DNA from: Natronoarchaeum rubrum
GTDB lineage: Archaea; Halobacteriota; Halobacteria; Halobacteriales; Natronoarchaeaceae
DNA: 64,000 bases
Assembly: GCF_024494695.1 (NCBI RefSeq)
Contig: NZ_JANHDP010000003.1
Span: 310,001-374,000, forward strand
Direction: 5' to 3'
The notes beneath the pieces were generated by a model. The model was not told the origin of the DNA and did not search any database. It saw only the letters and a list, made by a program, of their open reading frames with translations. Shown one piece after another: positions 9,542 through 17,911 of the stretch. The position numbers and the translations under genes are program-made. Numbering within the stretch: the first letter of the stretch is position 1; each line of letters starts with the position of its first letter.

Positions 9542-9705
9542 CTCGTGACGCCCGACTGTCCCGGGAATCGCGCCGTAGTAACCGGCTACGATCCGTAAAC
9601 GAACTCGTAACTAACTGGGAGGTACGCGAACGCTCGGCGTACCGTGATCGATACCGATCAGCATCGCACGCACGACCGAACCGACCGGACGCCGCGCGGA
9701 CGCCG

Positions 9706-10374
9706 ATGAGCCGCCAGTTCCGGACCGGGATCGACCTGCTGGACCGCCAGCTCGGCGGGGGCATCCCCGCCGGCAGCGTCGTGGCGCTGACGGCGCCGCC
9801 GTCGAGCCAGTCGGAGCTCCTGCTGTACGAGTTGGTCGGCCGGCGCCGGACGCTGTACCTGTCCGCCGAGCGGACGGCTGACGACGTTCGATCCGTGCTC
9901 GACGAACAGGTGAGCGACGCCGACGGACGGGCCGGCGACACTGCCGGATCTGCCGGCGCCGCCGCCGAGTGGCACGTCCGAGAGACCCGCGGCGACGACC
10001 AGATCGATCGGGCGACGCGACTCCTCCGGTCGATCGCGGACGGCGCGCTCGTGATCGTCGACCCGGTCGACGCGCTGGAGCGGTCGGATCGACGCCGTTA
10101 TCGCCGCTTTCTCGCCGAACTGCGCGAGGAGATGGCGTCGACCGGTGGCGTCGCCGTGCTCCACTGCCTCGACGGCCGCGAGTCGCCGCCGCTGCGCGAC
10201 GTCACCGAGTACATGGCCGACGTGGTGTTCGAGCTCTCGACGGAAGTACAACAGGAGACGGTACGGACGCGGCTGCGCGTCCCGAAGTTCCGCAACGGCG
10301 CCGCGCCGACCGACGTGATCCGGCTCCAGCTGACCGACGAAGTTGCGGTCGACCACAGCCGCGAGATCGCCTGA
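9706..10374 (+). CDS. RecA-superfamily (RadA/KaiC-like) protein with degenerate P-loop
   Basis: A 222-residue protein with a RecA-type core. It starts TGIDLLDRQLGGGIPAG, as KaiC/RadA-like ATPases do, but the usual G-x-x-x-x-G-K-S/T loop is replaced by APPSSQSELLL, lacking both the second Gly and the Lys. Walker B is preserved as ALVIVDPVDALE. The ATG at 9706 is chosen because the fold begins there; the open frame upstream is overlap with the permease gene. I recall similar haloarchaeal proteins with this altered loop, so loss of ATP hydrolysis may be a family property rather than decay. A regulatory role is only an inference. Confidence 0.7.
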   Translation: MSRQFRTGIDLLDRQLGGGIPAGSVVALTAPPSSQSELLLYELVGRRRTLYLSAERTADDVRSVLDEQVSDADGRAGDTAGSAGAAAEWHVRETRGDDQIDRATRLLRSIADGALVIVDPVDALERSDRRRYRRFLAELREEMASTGGVAVLHCLDGRESPPLRDVTEYMADVVFELSTEVQQETVRTRLRVPKFRNGAAPTDVIRLQLTDEVAVDHSREIA

Positions 10375-10395
10375 ATCGGTCAGAATCAGCGTCGC

Positions 10396-11166
10396 TCAGA
10401 CGTGGGGCTTCGCGGTCAGATCCTCGAAGCGCTGGTCGTCGAGCCACTCCAGTAGCGCGACGAGTTGCTCGGTCGCCGCCTCGAACAGCTGTTCGCCCTT
10501 CTCGGCGGTGGCGTCGCGCTGATCGCCCAGCACGCCGTTGTCGGTGTTGTCGATCGCGTCGTAGAAGGTTCGAGCGCCGTGGCGCCGCAGATCGTCGTCC
10601 GAGAGCGTCCGGAGCCCGCCCTCCGCGGCCGCTTCCAGTTTCTCCTCGCGGACCAGTTCGGGCGCGAGATGCTGGATCATCGCCGTCTCCTTGGGGCCGC
10701 CGTGGGGCCCGTTGTGCTCGAACAGGTCGTCGACGAGGTCGGGGATGCTCTCGTTCCACATCCACTCGATGGCGTAGGCAATGCCGTCGCGGCGAAGCCG
10801 GCGTCCGACCTCGCGGAGGTGCTGGACGTTGCCGCCGTGGGCGTTGACGTAGACGATGCGGTCGATCCCGTGGTACGCCAGATTTCGCGAGAAGCTTTCG
10901 ACGTAGTTCCGGAACGTCTCCGGGTCGACCCACATCGTCCCGTGGAACTGCCGGTGGTGCTCGGAGACGCCGATCCGCACCGGCGGGGTACAGAGATAGC
11001 CCGTGCGCTCGGCCGCCTCGCGGGCGAACCCTTCCGCGATGATGTGGTCGGTGCCCTCCGGGAGGTGGGGCCCATGCTGTTCGGTCGACCCGAGTGGCAC
11101 GATCGCCAGCGACTCCGACTCGAAGTACGACCCCAGTTCCGGCCACGTTCGGTCGGCGAGTTGCAT
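10396..11166 (-). CDS. Creatininase family amidohydrolase
   Basis: A 256-residue metal-dependent hydrolase. The family metal site is visible as STEQHGPHLPEGTD (Glu, His, Asp), with NAHGGN downstream and a Glu-bearing segment near GGPKETAMIQH. In archaea, relatives include ArfB (FAPy deformylase in flavin/F420 synthesis) and true creatininases; which reaction applies here is uncertain. The ATG at 11166 gives the expected N-terminus (LADRTWPELG). Its stop lies about 20 nt from the converging RecA-like gene. A 478-bp non-coding gap lies upstream. Confidence 0.85.
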   Translation of the reverse strand: MQLADRTWPELGSYFESESLAIVPLGSTEQHGPHLPEGTDHIIAEGFAREAAERTGYLCTPPVRIGVSEHHRQFHGTMWVDPETFRNYVESFSRNLAYHGIDRIVYVNAHGGNVQHLREVGRRLRRDGIAYAIEWMWNESIPDLVDDLFEHNGPHGGPKETAMIQHLAPELVREEKLEAAAEGGLRTLSDDDLRRHGARTFYDAIDNTDNGVLGDQRDATAEKGEQLFEAATEQLVALLEWLDDQRFEDLTAKPHV

Positions 11167-11644
11167 CTGGTACCAACACGGTCTCGTCGCGGGTTAAGCA
11201 TTGTTGCCGTCACCGATCGTCCCCGAGCGTCATCGCGGTCACGGGCTGCAGTTTCCTCGTCCGACGGGGACGCCGCTACCTGCCATTCTGCAGTGACGAA
11301 CGGTATCGTGTTATTCGAGCTAGACGAAAGCCCTCGTTACGTCCCGGGAAACGTAGCTATCGGTGTGAGGTTTCGAACGTCGGAGCCGATTCGGCGTCGC
11401 GTCGGTGAAACGGTCGCGGGGCTAAATTCGCGGAAGCGAGCCCGTGACGCGGCGGCGTCTACGCGGAACTGCGATAGACTCTCTTCTCGATAGCCCTCGT
11501 GTCCGGCCGTTCGTCGAAAGTGCAGGTTACTCCATGCAATAGCGATAGTGACTCCCGCACTATACTGAATATTTTAAGTTCTTATATTATTTTCCCAAAA
11601 AACACAATAGTATATGGACGATAGTGACGTAATTCTAAATCGCC
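11167..11644. other. 478-bp intergenic gap, AT-rich at the right end
   Basis: No convincing coding frame was found on either strand. The left two thirds is GC-rich sequence without clear structure. The right end, about 11555-11640, is AT-rich and holds the promoter of the sugar ABC operon. The creatininase gene promoter must lie in the first 50 bases. Confidence 0.5.
11571..11590 (+). promoter_or_regulatory. Probable TATA region of the sugar ABC operon
   Basis: ATTTTAAG at 11571-11578 and TTATATTA at about 11582-11589 are the strongest TATA-like sequences before the binding-protein gene. They predict transcription starts about 35-45 nt before the ATG at 11645, so this mRNA is likely leadered, unlike many neighbours. 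Confidence 0.5.
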
Positions 11645-13195
11645 ATGCCTCAAAGGGGGAACGACGGAGGCCGACGGGACGGCGACAGACGGCGCCGAAA
11701 GTACACTCGAACGATCGGCACAGACGACGGTCCGTCCTCCGTGTCTCGGCGACGGTTCGTCGAGGCTGCGGGCGCGGCTGGAGTCGTGGCGGGGCTTGGC
11801 GGGTGTATCGTCCAGGACTACGGCAGCGAGTCCCAGGAGGGCGAGATCGACGTGGGGGAGGTGCCCGACGAACCGATCACGCTCCAGTGGGCGGCCAGCG
11901 AGCAGGAGGCGGGCGCGTCCGAGGAGATCGTCTCCGCGCTCCACGACGCCGGGATGCCCGAAAACATCGACATCAACTTCCTGTCCGGCGGCAACGTGAC
12001 CTCGGACCGGCAAAACCAGTACGAGCAGTGGCTTGCCGCAGATCGCGAGAAGCCGGACCTCCTGCGAATGGACAACGGGTGGACGATACCGTTCATCGTG
12101 CGCGAACGGATCCTCAACCTGGAGCGCGTGCTTCCCGAGGAGACGACAAATCGAGTGAAGAGCGACTACAACGAGATGAGCGTCCGGACGGCGATGGACC
12201 CCGAGAGCGAGGACCTGTACGCCATCCCGCTCTGGATGGGGCTGCCGACGATGCAGTACCGCAAGGACCTCGTCGAGGAGGCCGGCTACGATCCCGACGG
12301 CCAGAACTGGGCGACGGAGTCGATGTCCTGGAAGCGATTCTCGGAGATCACGGCCGACGTGATGCAACAGCAGGGAATGGATTACGGCTACACGTTCCAG
12401 GCTGACGTCTACGCGGGGCTGTCGTGCTGTGATTTCAACGAGTTCATGAGCTCCTGGGGCGGCGCGTACTTCGGCGGCGTCGAAAACCTGTTCGGACCGA
12501 TCAACGACCGGCCGGTCACGATCAACGAACCGCAGGTTGTCGATTCGATCCGGATGGTTCGAACGTTCATCCACGGCAGCGGCGCGCCGAACACGATGAA
12601 CGAGTACGCGGGTAACATCGCCCCGGTGTCGGTACTGAACTGGACCGAACAGTCCTCGATGCGGCCGTTCTCGAACGGCGAGACGGTGATGCACCGAAAC
12701 TGGCCCTACGCGATCAGCGTCAACGGGGCCCCGGAAGCCTTCGGGGAGGATCTCGGTGTGATGCCGATTCCGTGGGCTGTGCGGTCCGACGAAGCCGAGT
12801 ACGCCGGTACCGGCGGCCCCGTCGCCGCGCTGGGCGGGTGGCACGTCGCGATCAACCCGAACACGCAGAACATGGCCGCCGCCGTCGCCGCGGTCGAGGC
12901 GGCGACCAAGGACTCGTTCAACTTCGATCTGTTCGAGATTCTCGGGCAGATCCCGCCCAAACCCGACCTGCTCGACACCCAGAGAGCGAGAGACGTCCCG
13001 GTCATGGGCCGATACATGGACGCGCTGCAAGTCGCCAGCCAGAACGCCATCGCCCGCCCGGTGACGGTCGTCTGGCCGGACCAGTCCAGACAGGCTGCAC
13101 AGGCGGTCAACTCCGCGTACGCGGGTGACGTGGCGCCCCAGCAGGCGATGGCCGACCTCGAGAGGACGTTCGAGGAGATCGAGGAGAGCACGTGA
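11645..13195 (+). CDS. Tat-exported sugar ABC transporter substrate-binding lipoprotein
   Basis: A 516-residue extracellular solute-binding protein (family 1 type). The N-terminus has a Tat motif (SRRRFVEAAG, residues 34-43) and a lipobox ending GLGGC with Cys54 as probable lipid anchor, the usual haloarchaeal arrangement. The mature part shows the family-1 pattern, including DLYAIPLWMGLPTMQYRKDL and NGETVMHRNWPYA. It captures a sugar or oligosaccharide outside the cell and passes it to the two permeases encoded downstream. The next gene starts about 200 nt later, a gap that may hold a processing site or second promoter. The substrate is unknown. Confidence 0.9.
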   Translation: MPQRGNDGGRRDGDRRRRKYTRTIGTDDGPSSVSRRRFVEAAGAAGVVAGLGGCIVQDYGSESQEGEIDVGEVPDEPITLQWAASEQEAGASEEIVSALHDAGMPENIDINFLSGGNVTSDRQNQYEQWLAADREKPDLLRMDNGWTIPFIVRERILNLERVLPEETTNRVKSDYNEMSVRTAMDPESEDLYAIPLWMGLPTMQYRKDLVEEAGYDPDGQNWATESMSWKRFSEITADVMQQQGMDYGYTFQADVYAGLSCCDFNEFMSSWGGAYFGGVENLFGPINDRPVTINEPQVVDSIRMVRTFIHGSGAPNTMNEYAGNIAPVSVLNWTEQSSMRPFSNGETVMHRNWPYAISVNGAPEAFGEDLGVMPIPWAVRSDEAEYAGTGGPVAALGGWHVAINPNTQNMAAAVAAVEAATKDSFNFDLFEILGQIPPKPDLLDTQRARDVPVMGRYMDALQVASQNAIARPVTVVWPDQSRQAAQAVNSAYAGDVAPQQAMADLERTFEEIEEST

Positions 13196-13403
13196 TACCA
13201 CAGATCATGCACATGACAACTCACTGCACGACAACCGACCCGCCCCGGCGCGTACGCTCCGGAAGTCGCTGTCGCCGAAGCGTCACGGTGACTCGACTCG
13301 ATAGGCCCGCGTCTCATCGGGGCGACGAGACAGGAATAACCGTCGCGACGACACCGCCTGCACCGGGGAGGAGACCGCTCTCACTGAGGGGGTGGACCAC
13401 GCC

Positions 13404-14357
13404 ATGAGCCTGGCGAGCGTCGTCTCCCAGCCGGCCAACTGGACCGAACGGCTCAACGAGACGCAGTTCGCGTACCTGATGCTGGTGCCGGTGTTCCTGT
13501 TGCTGGGCGTCATCGCGATCTGGCCGCTGTTGAGCACGTTCCGGATGTCGCTGTTCGCAGATAACTTGACGAGCGCTGCCACGGTCGGCGAGTTCGTCGG
13601 CCTCCAAAACTACGTCGAGTTGCTCTCGGGACAGCGCGAGCCGGTGTTGCCCCGGCCGTTTTTCGACATCAGCCAGCCGTTCCGGAGCGCACTGCTCGTG
13701 ACGCTGATCTTCGCGGTCGTCAGCGTCCTCTTGGAGACGCTCCTCGGGTTCGCCGCGGCGCTGGTGTTAGACCAGGAGTTCCGCGGCCGGCGCTGGTTCC
13801 GCGTCGCGCTGATCCTGCCCTGGGCGGTGCCGATCGTCATCCAGGGGATGATCTTCTACCTGATGTTCGCACCGGGGATCGGCTTCGCGACCGATCCGCT
13901 CAACAACCTCGGCATCTTCGGGGCGACGCCGCTGACCAACAGCTTCGACTCGCTGGTGATCATCGTCATCGCCGACGTCTGGAAGACCACCGCGTTCATG
14001 ACGCTGCTGATCCTCGCGGGGCTCCAGAGCATCGACCGAAGCCTCTACGAGGTCGGCCGGGTTTCGGGCGCGTCGAAGTGGCAGCAGTTCAAGATGATCA
14101 CGCTCCCGCTGGTGCTGCCGGCGGTGCTGGTCGCGATGCTGTTCCGGTCGATCAACGCGATGCGCGTGTTCGGGTTGATCGAAACGGTGTCGGACTGTGG
14201 CACCGTGCCGTCGCTGTCGTGCATGGTCGTCCAGACGTTCAGTTCCGGGCGCTACGGCACGTCCGCGGCGATCGCGTTCCTCACCGCCGCGATCATCGGC
14301 GGCGCGGTGATGATCTACATCGTCCAGTTCGCGCGCGGTCAAGCGGAGGTGATCTGA
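13404..14357 (+). CDS. Sugar ABC transporter permease (MalF/UgpA type)
   Basis: A membrane protein of about 317 residues with six predicted helices. The binding-protein-dependent transport signature for coupling to the ATPase is the EAA loop near YEVGRVSGASKWQQFKMITLP. A start at the GTG at 13392 is possible; the ATG at 13404 (MSLASVV) is chosen. One base separates its stop from the next permease start, and a strong Shine-Dalgarno-like GGAGGTGATC lies at the end of this gene. It pairs with the second permease to form the channel. Confidence 0.92.
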   Translation: MSLASVVSQPANWTERLNETQFAYLMLVPVFLLLGVIAIWPLLSTFRMSLFADNLTSAATVGEFVGLQNYVELLSGQREPVLPRPFFDISQPFRSALLVTLIFAVVSVLLETLLGFAAALVLDQEFRGRRWFRVALILPWAVPIVIQGMIFYLMFAPGIGFATDPLNNLGIFGATPLTNSFDSLVIIVIADVWKTTAFMTLLILAGLQSIDRSLYEVGRVSGASKWQQFKMITLPLVLPAVLVAMLFRSINAMRVFGLIETVSDCGTVPSLSCMVVQTFSSGRYGTSAAIAFLTAAIIGGAVMIYIVQFARGQAEVI

Positions 14358-14358
14358 G

Positions 14359-15312
14359 ATGGCCGGCGAAGCCGAGACCTCACGTCAGTCTCAGGAGGAG
14401 GAGGATGCCGGTCTCTACGAGCGCTGGGTTCAGGAGTCGATGCAGAACCCCGAGCGGGTGTACAACGGGCTGTTCTACGTCGTCACGCTGTTTTTCCTCG
14501 TGACGATGATGTTCCCGTTCTACTGGTTGCTGGTGCTGGCGCTCACGCCCAACGAGCAGATCGCCAACATGGGGCTACTGCCGCGAGGATTCAACGTCGA
14601 GGCCTTCGTACGGATCTTCGAGCTGCTGCCGTTCGGCAGGTTCGTGTTCAACAGCATCTTCCTCGCGCTGCTGACGACGGCGATCGTCCTGCTGCTGGCG
14701 AGCCTCGCGGGATACGTGTTCGGGCGCCTGGAGTTCCCGGGCCGACAGCCGCTGATGCTGTTGATTCTGGCGATCTCGTACTTCCCGCCGGCGGCGTTCC
14801 TGCTGCCGTTGTTCGATCTGTTCACCGGCAACGTCGTGATTCCGCTGGGCCCGGTCGCGATTCAGAGTCCGGTGCTGTTCAACACGCCGGGGGCGATGAT
14901 CCTGCCGTTCAGTTCGCTGTTCATGCCGCTGTCGATCTTCATACTGACGACGTTCTACGCCCAGATCCCCGACGGGCTCGAAGACGCCGCCAGGGTCGAA
15001 GGGACGACGCGGATCGGCGCCCTGTTCAGGGTGATCATGCCCCTGTCGGCGCCCGGCGTCGCGACGGCCGGCATCCTCACGTTCATCGCCGTCTACAACG
15101 AGTTCTTCTTCTCGTTCCTGATGAACGACGGGCAGGCCCAGAACTGGGCGCCGATCGTCTGGGGGATCCTGGGCTACCAGGGCCAGTACACGCAGTTCTA
15201 CAACCTGATGGCGGCCGCGAGCATCGTCGGCGTGCTGCCGGTGGTGATCCTGGTCGTCATCGCACAGGAACGAATCGTGAGCGGACTGACCGCGGGCGCA
15301 CTCAAGGAGTAA
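14359..15312 (+). CDS. Sugar ABC transporter permease (MalG/UgpE type)
   Basis: A 317-residue membrane protein with about six helices and an EAA coupling loop (LEDAARVEGTTRIGALFRVIMP). The first 35 residues are hydrophilic and probably cytoplasmic. It begins one base after the first permease ends and ends four bases before the ATPase gene, so these genes are one operon. It is the second half of the heterodimeric channel. Confidence 0.92.
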   Translation: MAGEAETSRQSQEEEDAGLYERWVQESMQNPERVYNGLFYVVTLFFLVTMMFPFYWLLVLALTPNEQIANMGLLPRGFNVEAFVRIFELLPFGRFVFNSIFLALLTTAIVLLLASLAGYVFGRLEFPGRQPLMLLILAISYFPPAAFLLPLFDLFTGNVVIPLGPVAIQSPVLFNTPGAMILPFSSLFMPLSIFILTTFYAQIPDGLEDAARVEGTTRIGALFRVIMPLSAPGVATAGILTFIAVYNEFFFSFLMNDGQAQNWAPIVWGILGYQGQYTQFYNLMAAASIVGVLPVVILVVIAQERIVSGLTAGALKE

Positions 15313-15316
15313 AACA

Positions 15317-16519
15317 ATGGGAGACGTCAAACTAGAACACGTAACGAAACGGTACGCGGACGTAACGGCAGTCGACGACATGAACTTAGACATCAGCGAC
15401 GGCGAGTTCGTCACGCTCGTCGGCCCGTCGGGGTGTGGCAAGTCCACCACGCTGGAGACGATCGCCGGCCTGACGATCCCCACCGAGGGGACGATCACGA
15501 TCGCCGATCGCGAGGTGACGAACTTGCCGCCCAAGGACCGGGGGATCGCGATGGTGTTCCAGAACATCGCGCTGTTTCCCCACATGGACGTCTACGACAA
15601 CATCTCGTTCGGACTGCGGCTGCGAGATTTCGACAAAGAGGAGATCGAGCGGCGCGTCGAGCGCGCGACCGAGATCCTCCAGATTCAGGGGATGCTCGAC
15701 CGGATGCCCGAAGAGATGTCCGGCGGCCAGCGCCAGCGCGTCGCGATCGGGCGCGCGATCGTCCGGGAGCCCGAAGTGTTCCTGATGGACGAGCCGCTGG
15801 CCAATCTGGACGCCAAGCTCCGGGTCCACATGCGCACGGAGCTCCAGCGCCTCCACAAGGAGCTGGACACGACGATCATCTACGTCACCCACGACCAGGC
15901 CGAGGCGATGACGATGTCCGACCGCATCGCCGTGCTCAACGAGGGGCAACTCCAGCAGATCGCGGCGCCGCTGACCTGCTACAACGAGCCGGCCAACCGG
16001 TTCGTCGCGGGCTTCATCGGCTCGCCCAGCATGAACTTCCTCGAAGGTGAGCTGACGGCCGACGGCATCACGACCGACGACTTCGCGGTCGAGTTCGACG
16101 TCGCCGCCCTCGACGGCTACGGCCCCGGCGACGACGTCACGCTGGGCGTCCGCCCGGAGGACGTACACCTCGAAGAGAACGCCGACGAACTCGCCCATCC
16201 GACCACCCCGTTCCCCGCCCAGAACGACGTCATCGAGCCGATGGGCGACGAGATCTTCGTCTACCTGATCGTCCACGACCTCGAGGGCGGCGGGCAGGAG
16301 GGCGCCGTCACCGAGCGCGACCCCGACGAGCAGGTGCTGATGAGCGTCGATCCGGACGCCGACGTCGAGATGGACGCGCGCGTCCAGATCGTGTTCGACA
16401 GGAGCCGCCTGCACCTGTTCGACACCCGATCGGGCGACGCGATCACCCACGGCCTCGTCCAGCCCGCCAGCGGCGTCGACCAGCGAGCACGGGGCGCCGA
16501 GTCGGAGGGCGACGACTGA
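15317..16519 (+). CDS. Sugar ABC transporter ATP-binding protein (MalK/UgpC type)
   Basis: A 400-residue ATPase. Walker A is GPSGCGKST (residues 36-44), the signature is MSGGQRQRVAIGRAI, Walker B is VFLMDEPLANLDAKL and the switch is YVTHDQAEAM. The C-terminal third is an OB-like (TOBE) domain (NFLEGEL, LGVRPEDVHL) as in MalK. An AAGGAG sequence precedes the ATG by 8 nt. It energises the two permeases encoded just upstream. Its final codon overlaps the next small gene (TGATG). Confidence 0.94.
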   Translation: MGDVKLEHVTKRYADVTAVDDMNLDISDGEFVTLVGPSGCGKSTTLETIAGLTIPTEGTITIADREVTNLPPKDRGIAMVFQNIALFPHMDVYDNISFGLRLRDFDKEEIERRVERATEILQIQGMLDRMPEEMSGGQRQRVAIGRAIVREPEVFLMDEPLANLDAKLRVHMRTELQRLHKELDTTIIYVTHDQAEAMTMSDRIAVLNEGQLQQIAAPLTCYNEPANRFVAGFIGSPSMNFLEGELTADGITTDDFAVEFDVAALDGYGPGDDVTLGVRPEDVHLEENADELAHPTTPFPAQNDVIEPMGDEIFVYLIVHDLEGGGQEGAVTERDPDEQVLMSVDPDADVEMDARVQIVFDRSRLHLFDTRSGDAITHGLVQPASGVDQRARGAESEGDD

Positions 16520-16722
16520 TGGTTTCGACCGTCGGCGTCGTGTACGTCGTCGGCGTCACCGTCCTGTTTTTCTTCTGGGTCTACGGCATCTACGCGTTCG
16601 GACGGGACGTGCGGCGGCGGTACCTGCCGGCGCTGCGGGCGTACCTGGAGCAACGCGAGAGCGACGCCGAAGCGGCGCGGGCCGAAGAGGAACGGGAGGA
16701 GCGAGAGCAACAGTTGTACTGA
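16519..16722 (+). CDS. Small single-span membrane protein of the sugar ABC operon
   Basis: A 67-residue protein with one N-terminal hydrophobic helix (about residues 4-26, rich in Val, Phe, Trp and Tyr) followed by a basic turn (FGRDVRRRY) and a highly charged helix ending in Glu/Arg repeats. Its ATG overlaps the ATPase stop codon, so it is translationally coupled and probably works with the transporter as an accessory or assembly subunit. I do not recognise a named family. Coupling and composition support it as a real gene. Confidence 0.65.
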   Translation: MVSTVGVVYVVGVTVLFFFWVYGIYAFGRDVRRRYLPALRAYLEQRESDAEAARAEEEREEREQQLY

Positions 16723-16846
16723 CGCCGGAGGCTCGCGTCCTCCCCGGGCGCCGTCGACGTCGGGCTGAGTGGGCAGTTGTCTCCGTCGGAAGAATATCGT
16801 TCATACACAAAATAGCATGAAACAGCAGGTCGGTGAGAACTGCGTA

Positions 16847-16864
16847 TCGAACGGCGGTTCGATC
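16847..16864. repeat. Inverted repeat upstream of the 90-residue membrane protein gene
   Basis: ATCGAAC (16847-16853) and GTTCGAT (16858-16864) are perfect 7-bp arms around GGCG, 43 nt before the ATG at 16908. It could be an operator or a leader hairpin. Confidence 0.4.
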
Positions 16865-16907
16865 TACACGTCACCAGATTTTAGTAACTAGATATGACTT
16901 TTAGACT

Positions 16908-17180
16908 ATGGAACGTCTGTATTTGTACCAAGGAGCGCTTGCCGTGCTGGGGCTGTCGTTTCTGCTCAACGCGGGTAGCTCATTCGCTGCCGGAGACTGG
17001 AGTCTCGTTCCACTCCTTTTTGCAGTAAGTGGGGCCGGTCTGCTTCTCGGAGCGGGTTACGAGTCGCTCCGAACTGACCCTGCCGAGTTTACGATCTCTA
17101 CTGGTTCACTCTTTATTATCAGCGGCGGCGCTTGCCTGAGTCTCGTCATTACTGTTCTCGATATCGTGTTTTCCTTCTGA
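16908..17180 (+). CDS. Small hydrophobic membrane protein, unknown
   Basis: A 90-residue protein with about three hydrophobic segments (residues 8-25, 31-45 and 66-88) and no recognisable domain. Its base composition is clearly lower in GC than its neighbours (I estimate mid-50s percent by eye), with T- and A-ending codons, which suggests recent acquisition or weak selection on codon use. A TTTTAG stretch lies just before the ATG. It stands alone, with the SHOCT-like gene converging from the other side. It could also be an orphan. Confidence 0.55.
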   Translation: MERLYLYQGALAVLGLSFLLNAGSSFAAGDWSLVPLLFAVSGAGLLLGAGYESLRTDPAEFTISTGSLFIISGGACLSLVITVLDIVFSF

Positions 17181-17262
17181 TCGTCTGCCGTACGATCCGT
17201 ATCGACCGCGCCGAGTCAGGATACATCATCCGCTGAGAGTTTCGACAAAGCCGGCCAGTCGA

Positions 17263-17769
17263 TCAGCGTCGATCCTCGGTCTCGACCTCGCTCCGGGCCA
17301 CTGACTGGGAGCTGCCGTCCCCGTCGTCGTCGAGCAGTCGCTCCATCTCCCGCTCGAACTCCGACTCACCGATCTCGCCGGCAACGTATCGCTCTCTGAG
17401 CTGTTCCTTCCGATCCTCGGTCGTCGGCTCGACCTTTCCGGAGACGTCGAACTCGCGCAGGGCCGGGAACTCCCGTTCGAGGCGCTCAACGAACGACGCC
17501 AGCCGGTCGTCCCGGGGCAGCGACGCGCTCCGGAGGACGGAGACGACGGTCGCGAGGAGAAACAGCGCCGCGATCGCGCCGAGAGCCAGCCCCGCAACGA
17601 CCCACTCGGCGGCTGCTCCGAGCATCGCCAGCACGACGAACTCCTCGCTCGCGTAGACGCCGCCGCTCAACGCCGACAGCGCGTCGAGCAAGCCCAGGAG
17701 ACCGACGCCGACCAGCAGGACGGTGCTGACGACGAAGCCGCCGAAGTACAGCCAGCGACGCGAGACCAT
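17263..17769 (-). CDS. Membrane protein with C-terminal SHOCT-like domain
   Basis: A 168-residue protein. Two hydrophobic helices occupy roughly residues 6-28 and 45-75. The C-terminal portion has the short-domain pattern LRERYVAGEIGESEFEREME, typical of SHOCT domains, which mediate oligomerisation in many small membrane proteins. The ATG at 17769 (MVSRRWLYFG) places the first helix correctly; one at 17793 is also possible. It is divergent from the phosphatase gene across about 140 bp. Confidence 0.7.
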   Translation of the reverse strand: MVSRRWLYFGGFVVSTVLLVGVGLLGLLDALSALSGGVYASEEFVVLAMLGAAAEWVVAGLALGAIAALFLLATVVSVLRSASLPRDDRLASFVERLEREFPALREFDVSGKVEPTTEDRKEQLRERYVAGEIGESEFEREMERLLDDDGDGSSQSVARSEVETEDRR

Positions 17770-17846
17770 GTCCCAACCTCCGGGCCGGAGCATCGTTAAA
17801 CGTGCGGACCGTGCGATTACGTCGCCTGTCCGGATCGCGACGACGA

Positions 17847-17862
17847 CGTCGGGGCCCCGACG
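17847..17862. repeat. 16-bp perfect GC palindrome in a divergent promoter region
   Basis: CGTCGGGG followed immediately by CCCCGACG, between the SHOCT-like gene and the HAD phosphatase gene. Such GC palindromes can arise by chance in this genome, but the position would suit an operator. Confidence 0.3.
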
Positions 17863-17911
17863 CCGCTGGCCGTTCGCAACAGCTTAGGGCGCGAGCGCCG
17901 ACCCACCGACA

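Noticed and set aside
13192..13407. 71-codon frame between the sugar-binding protein and the first permease
   Set aside because: Arg-rich composition unlike local proteins, overlaps both ends of neighbours, and no recognisable pattern.
16818..16892. 24-codon ORF from ATG at 16818
   Set aside because: No coding bias or promoter, and it spans the inverted repeat; most likely chance.
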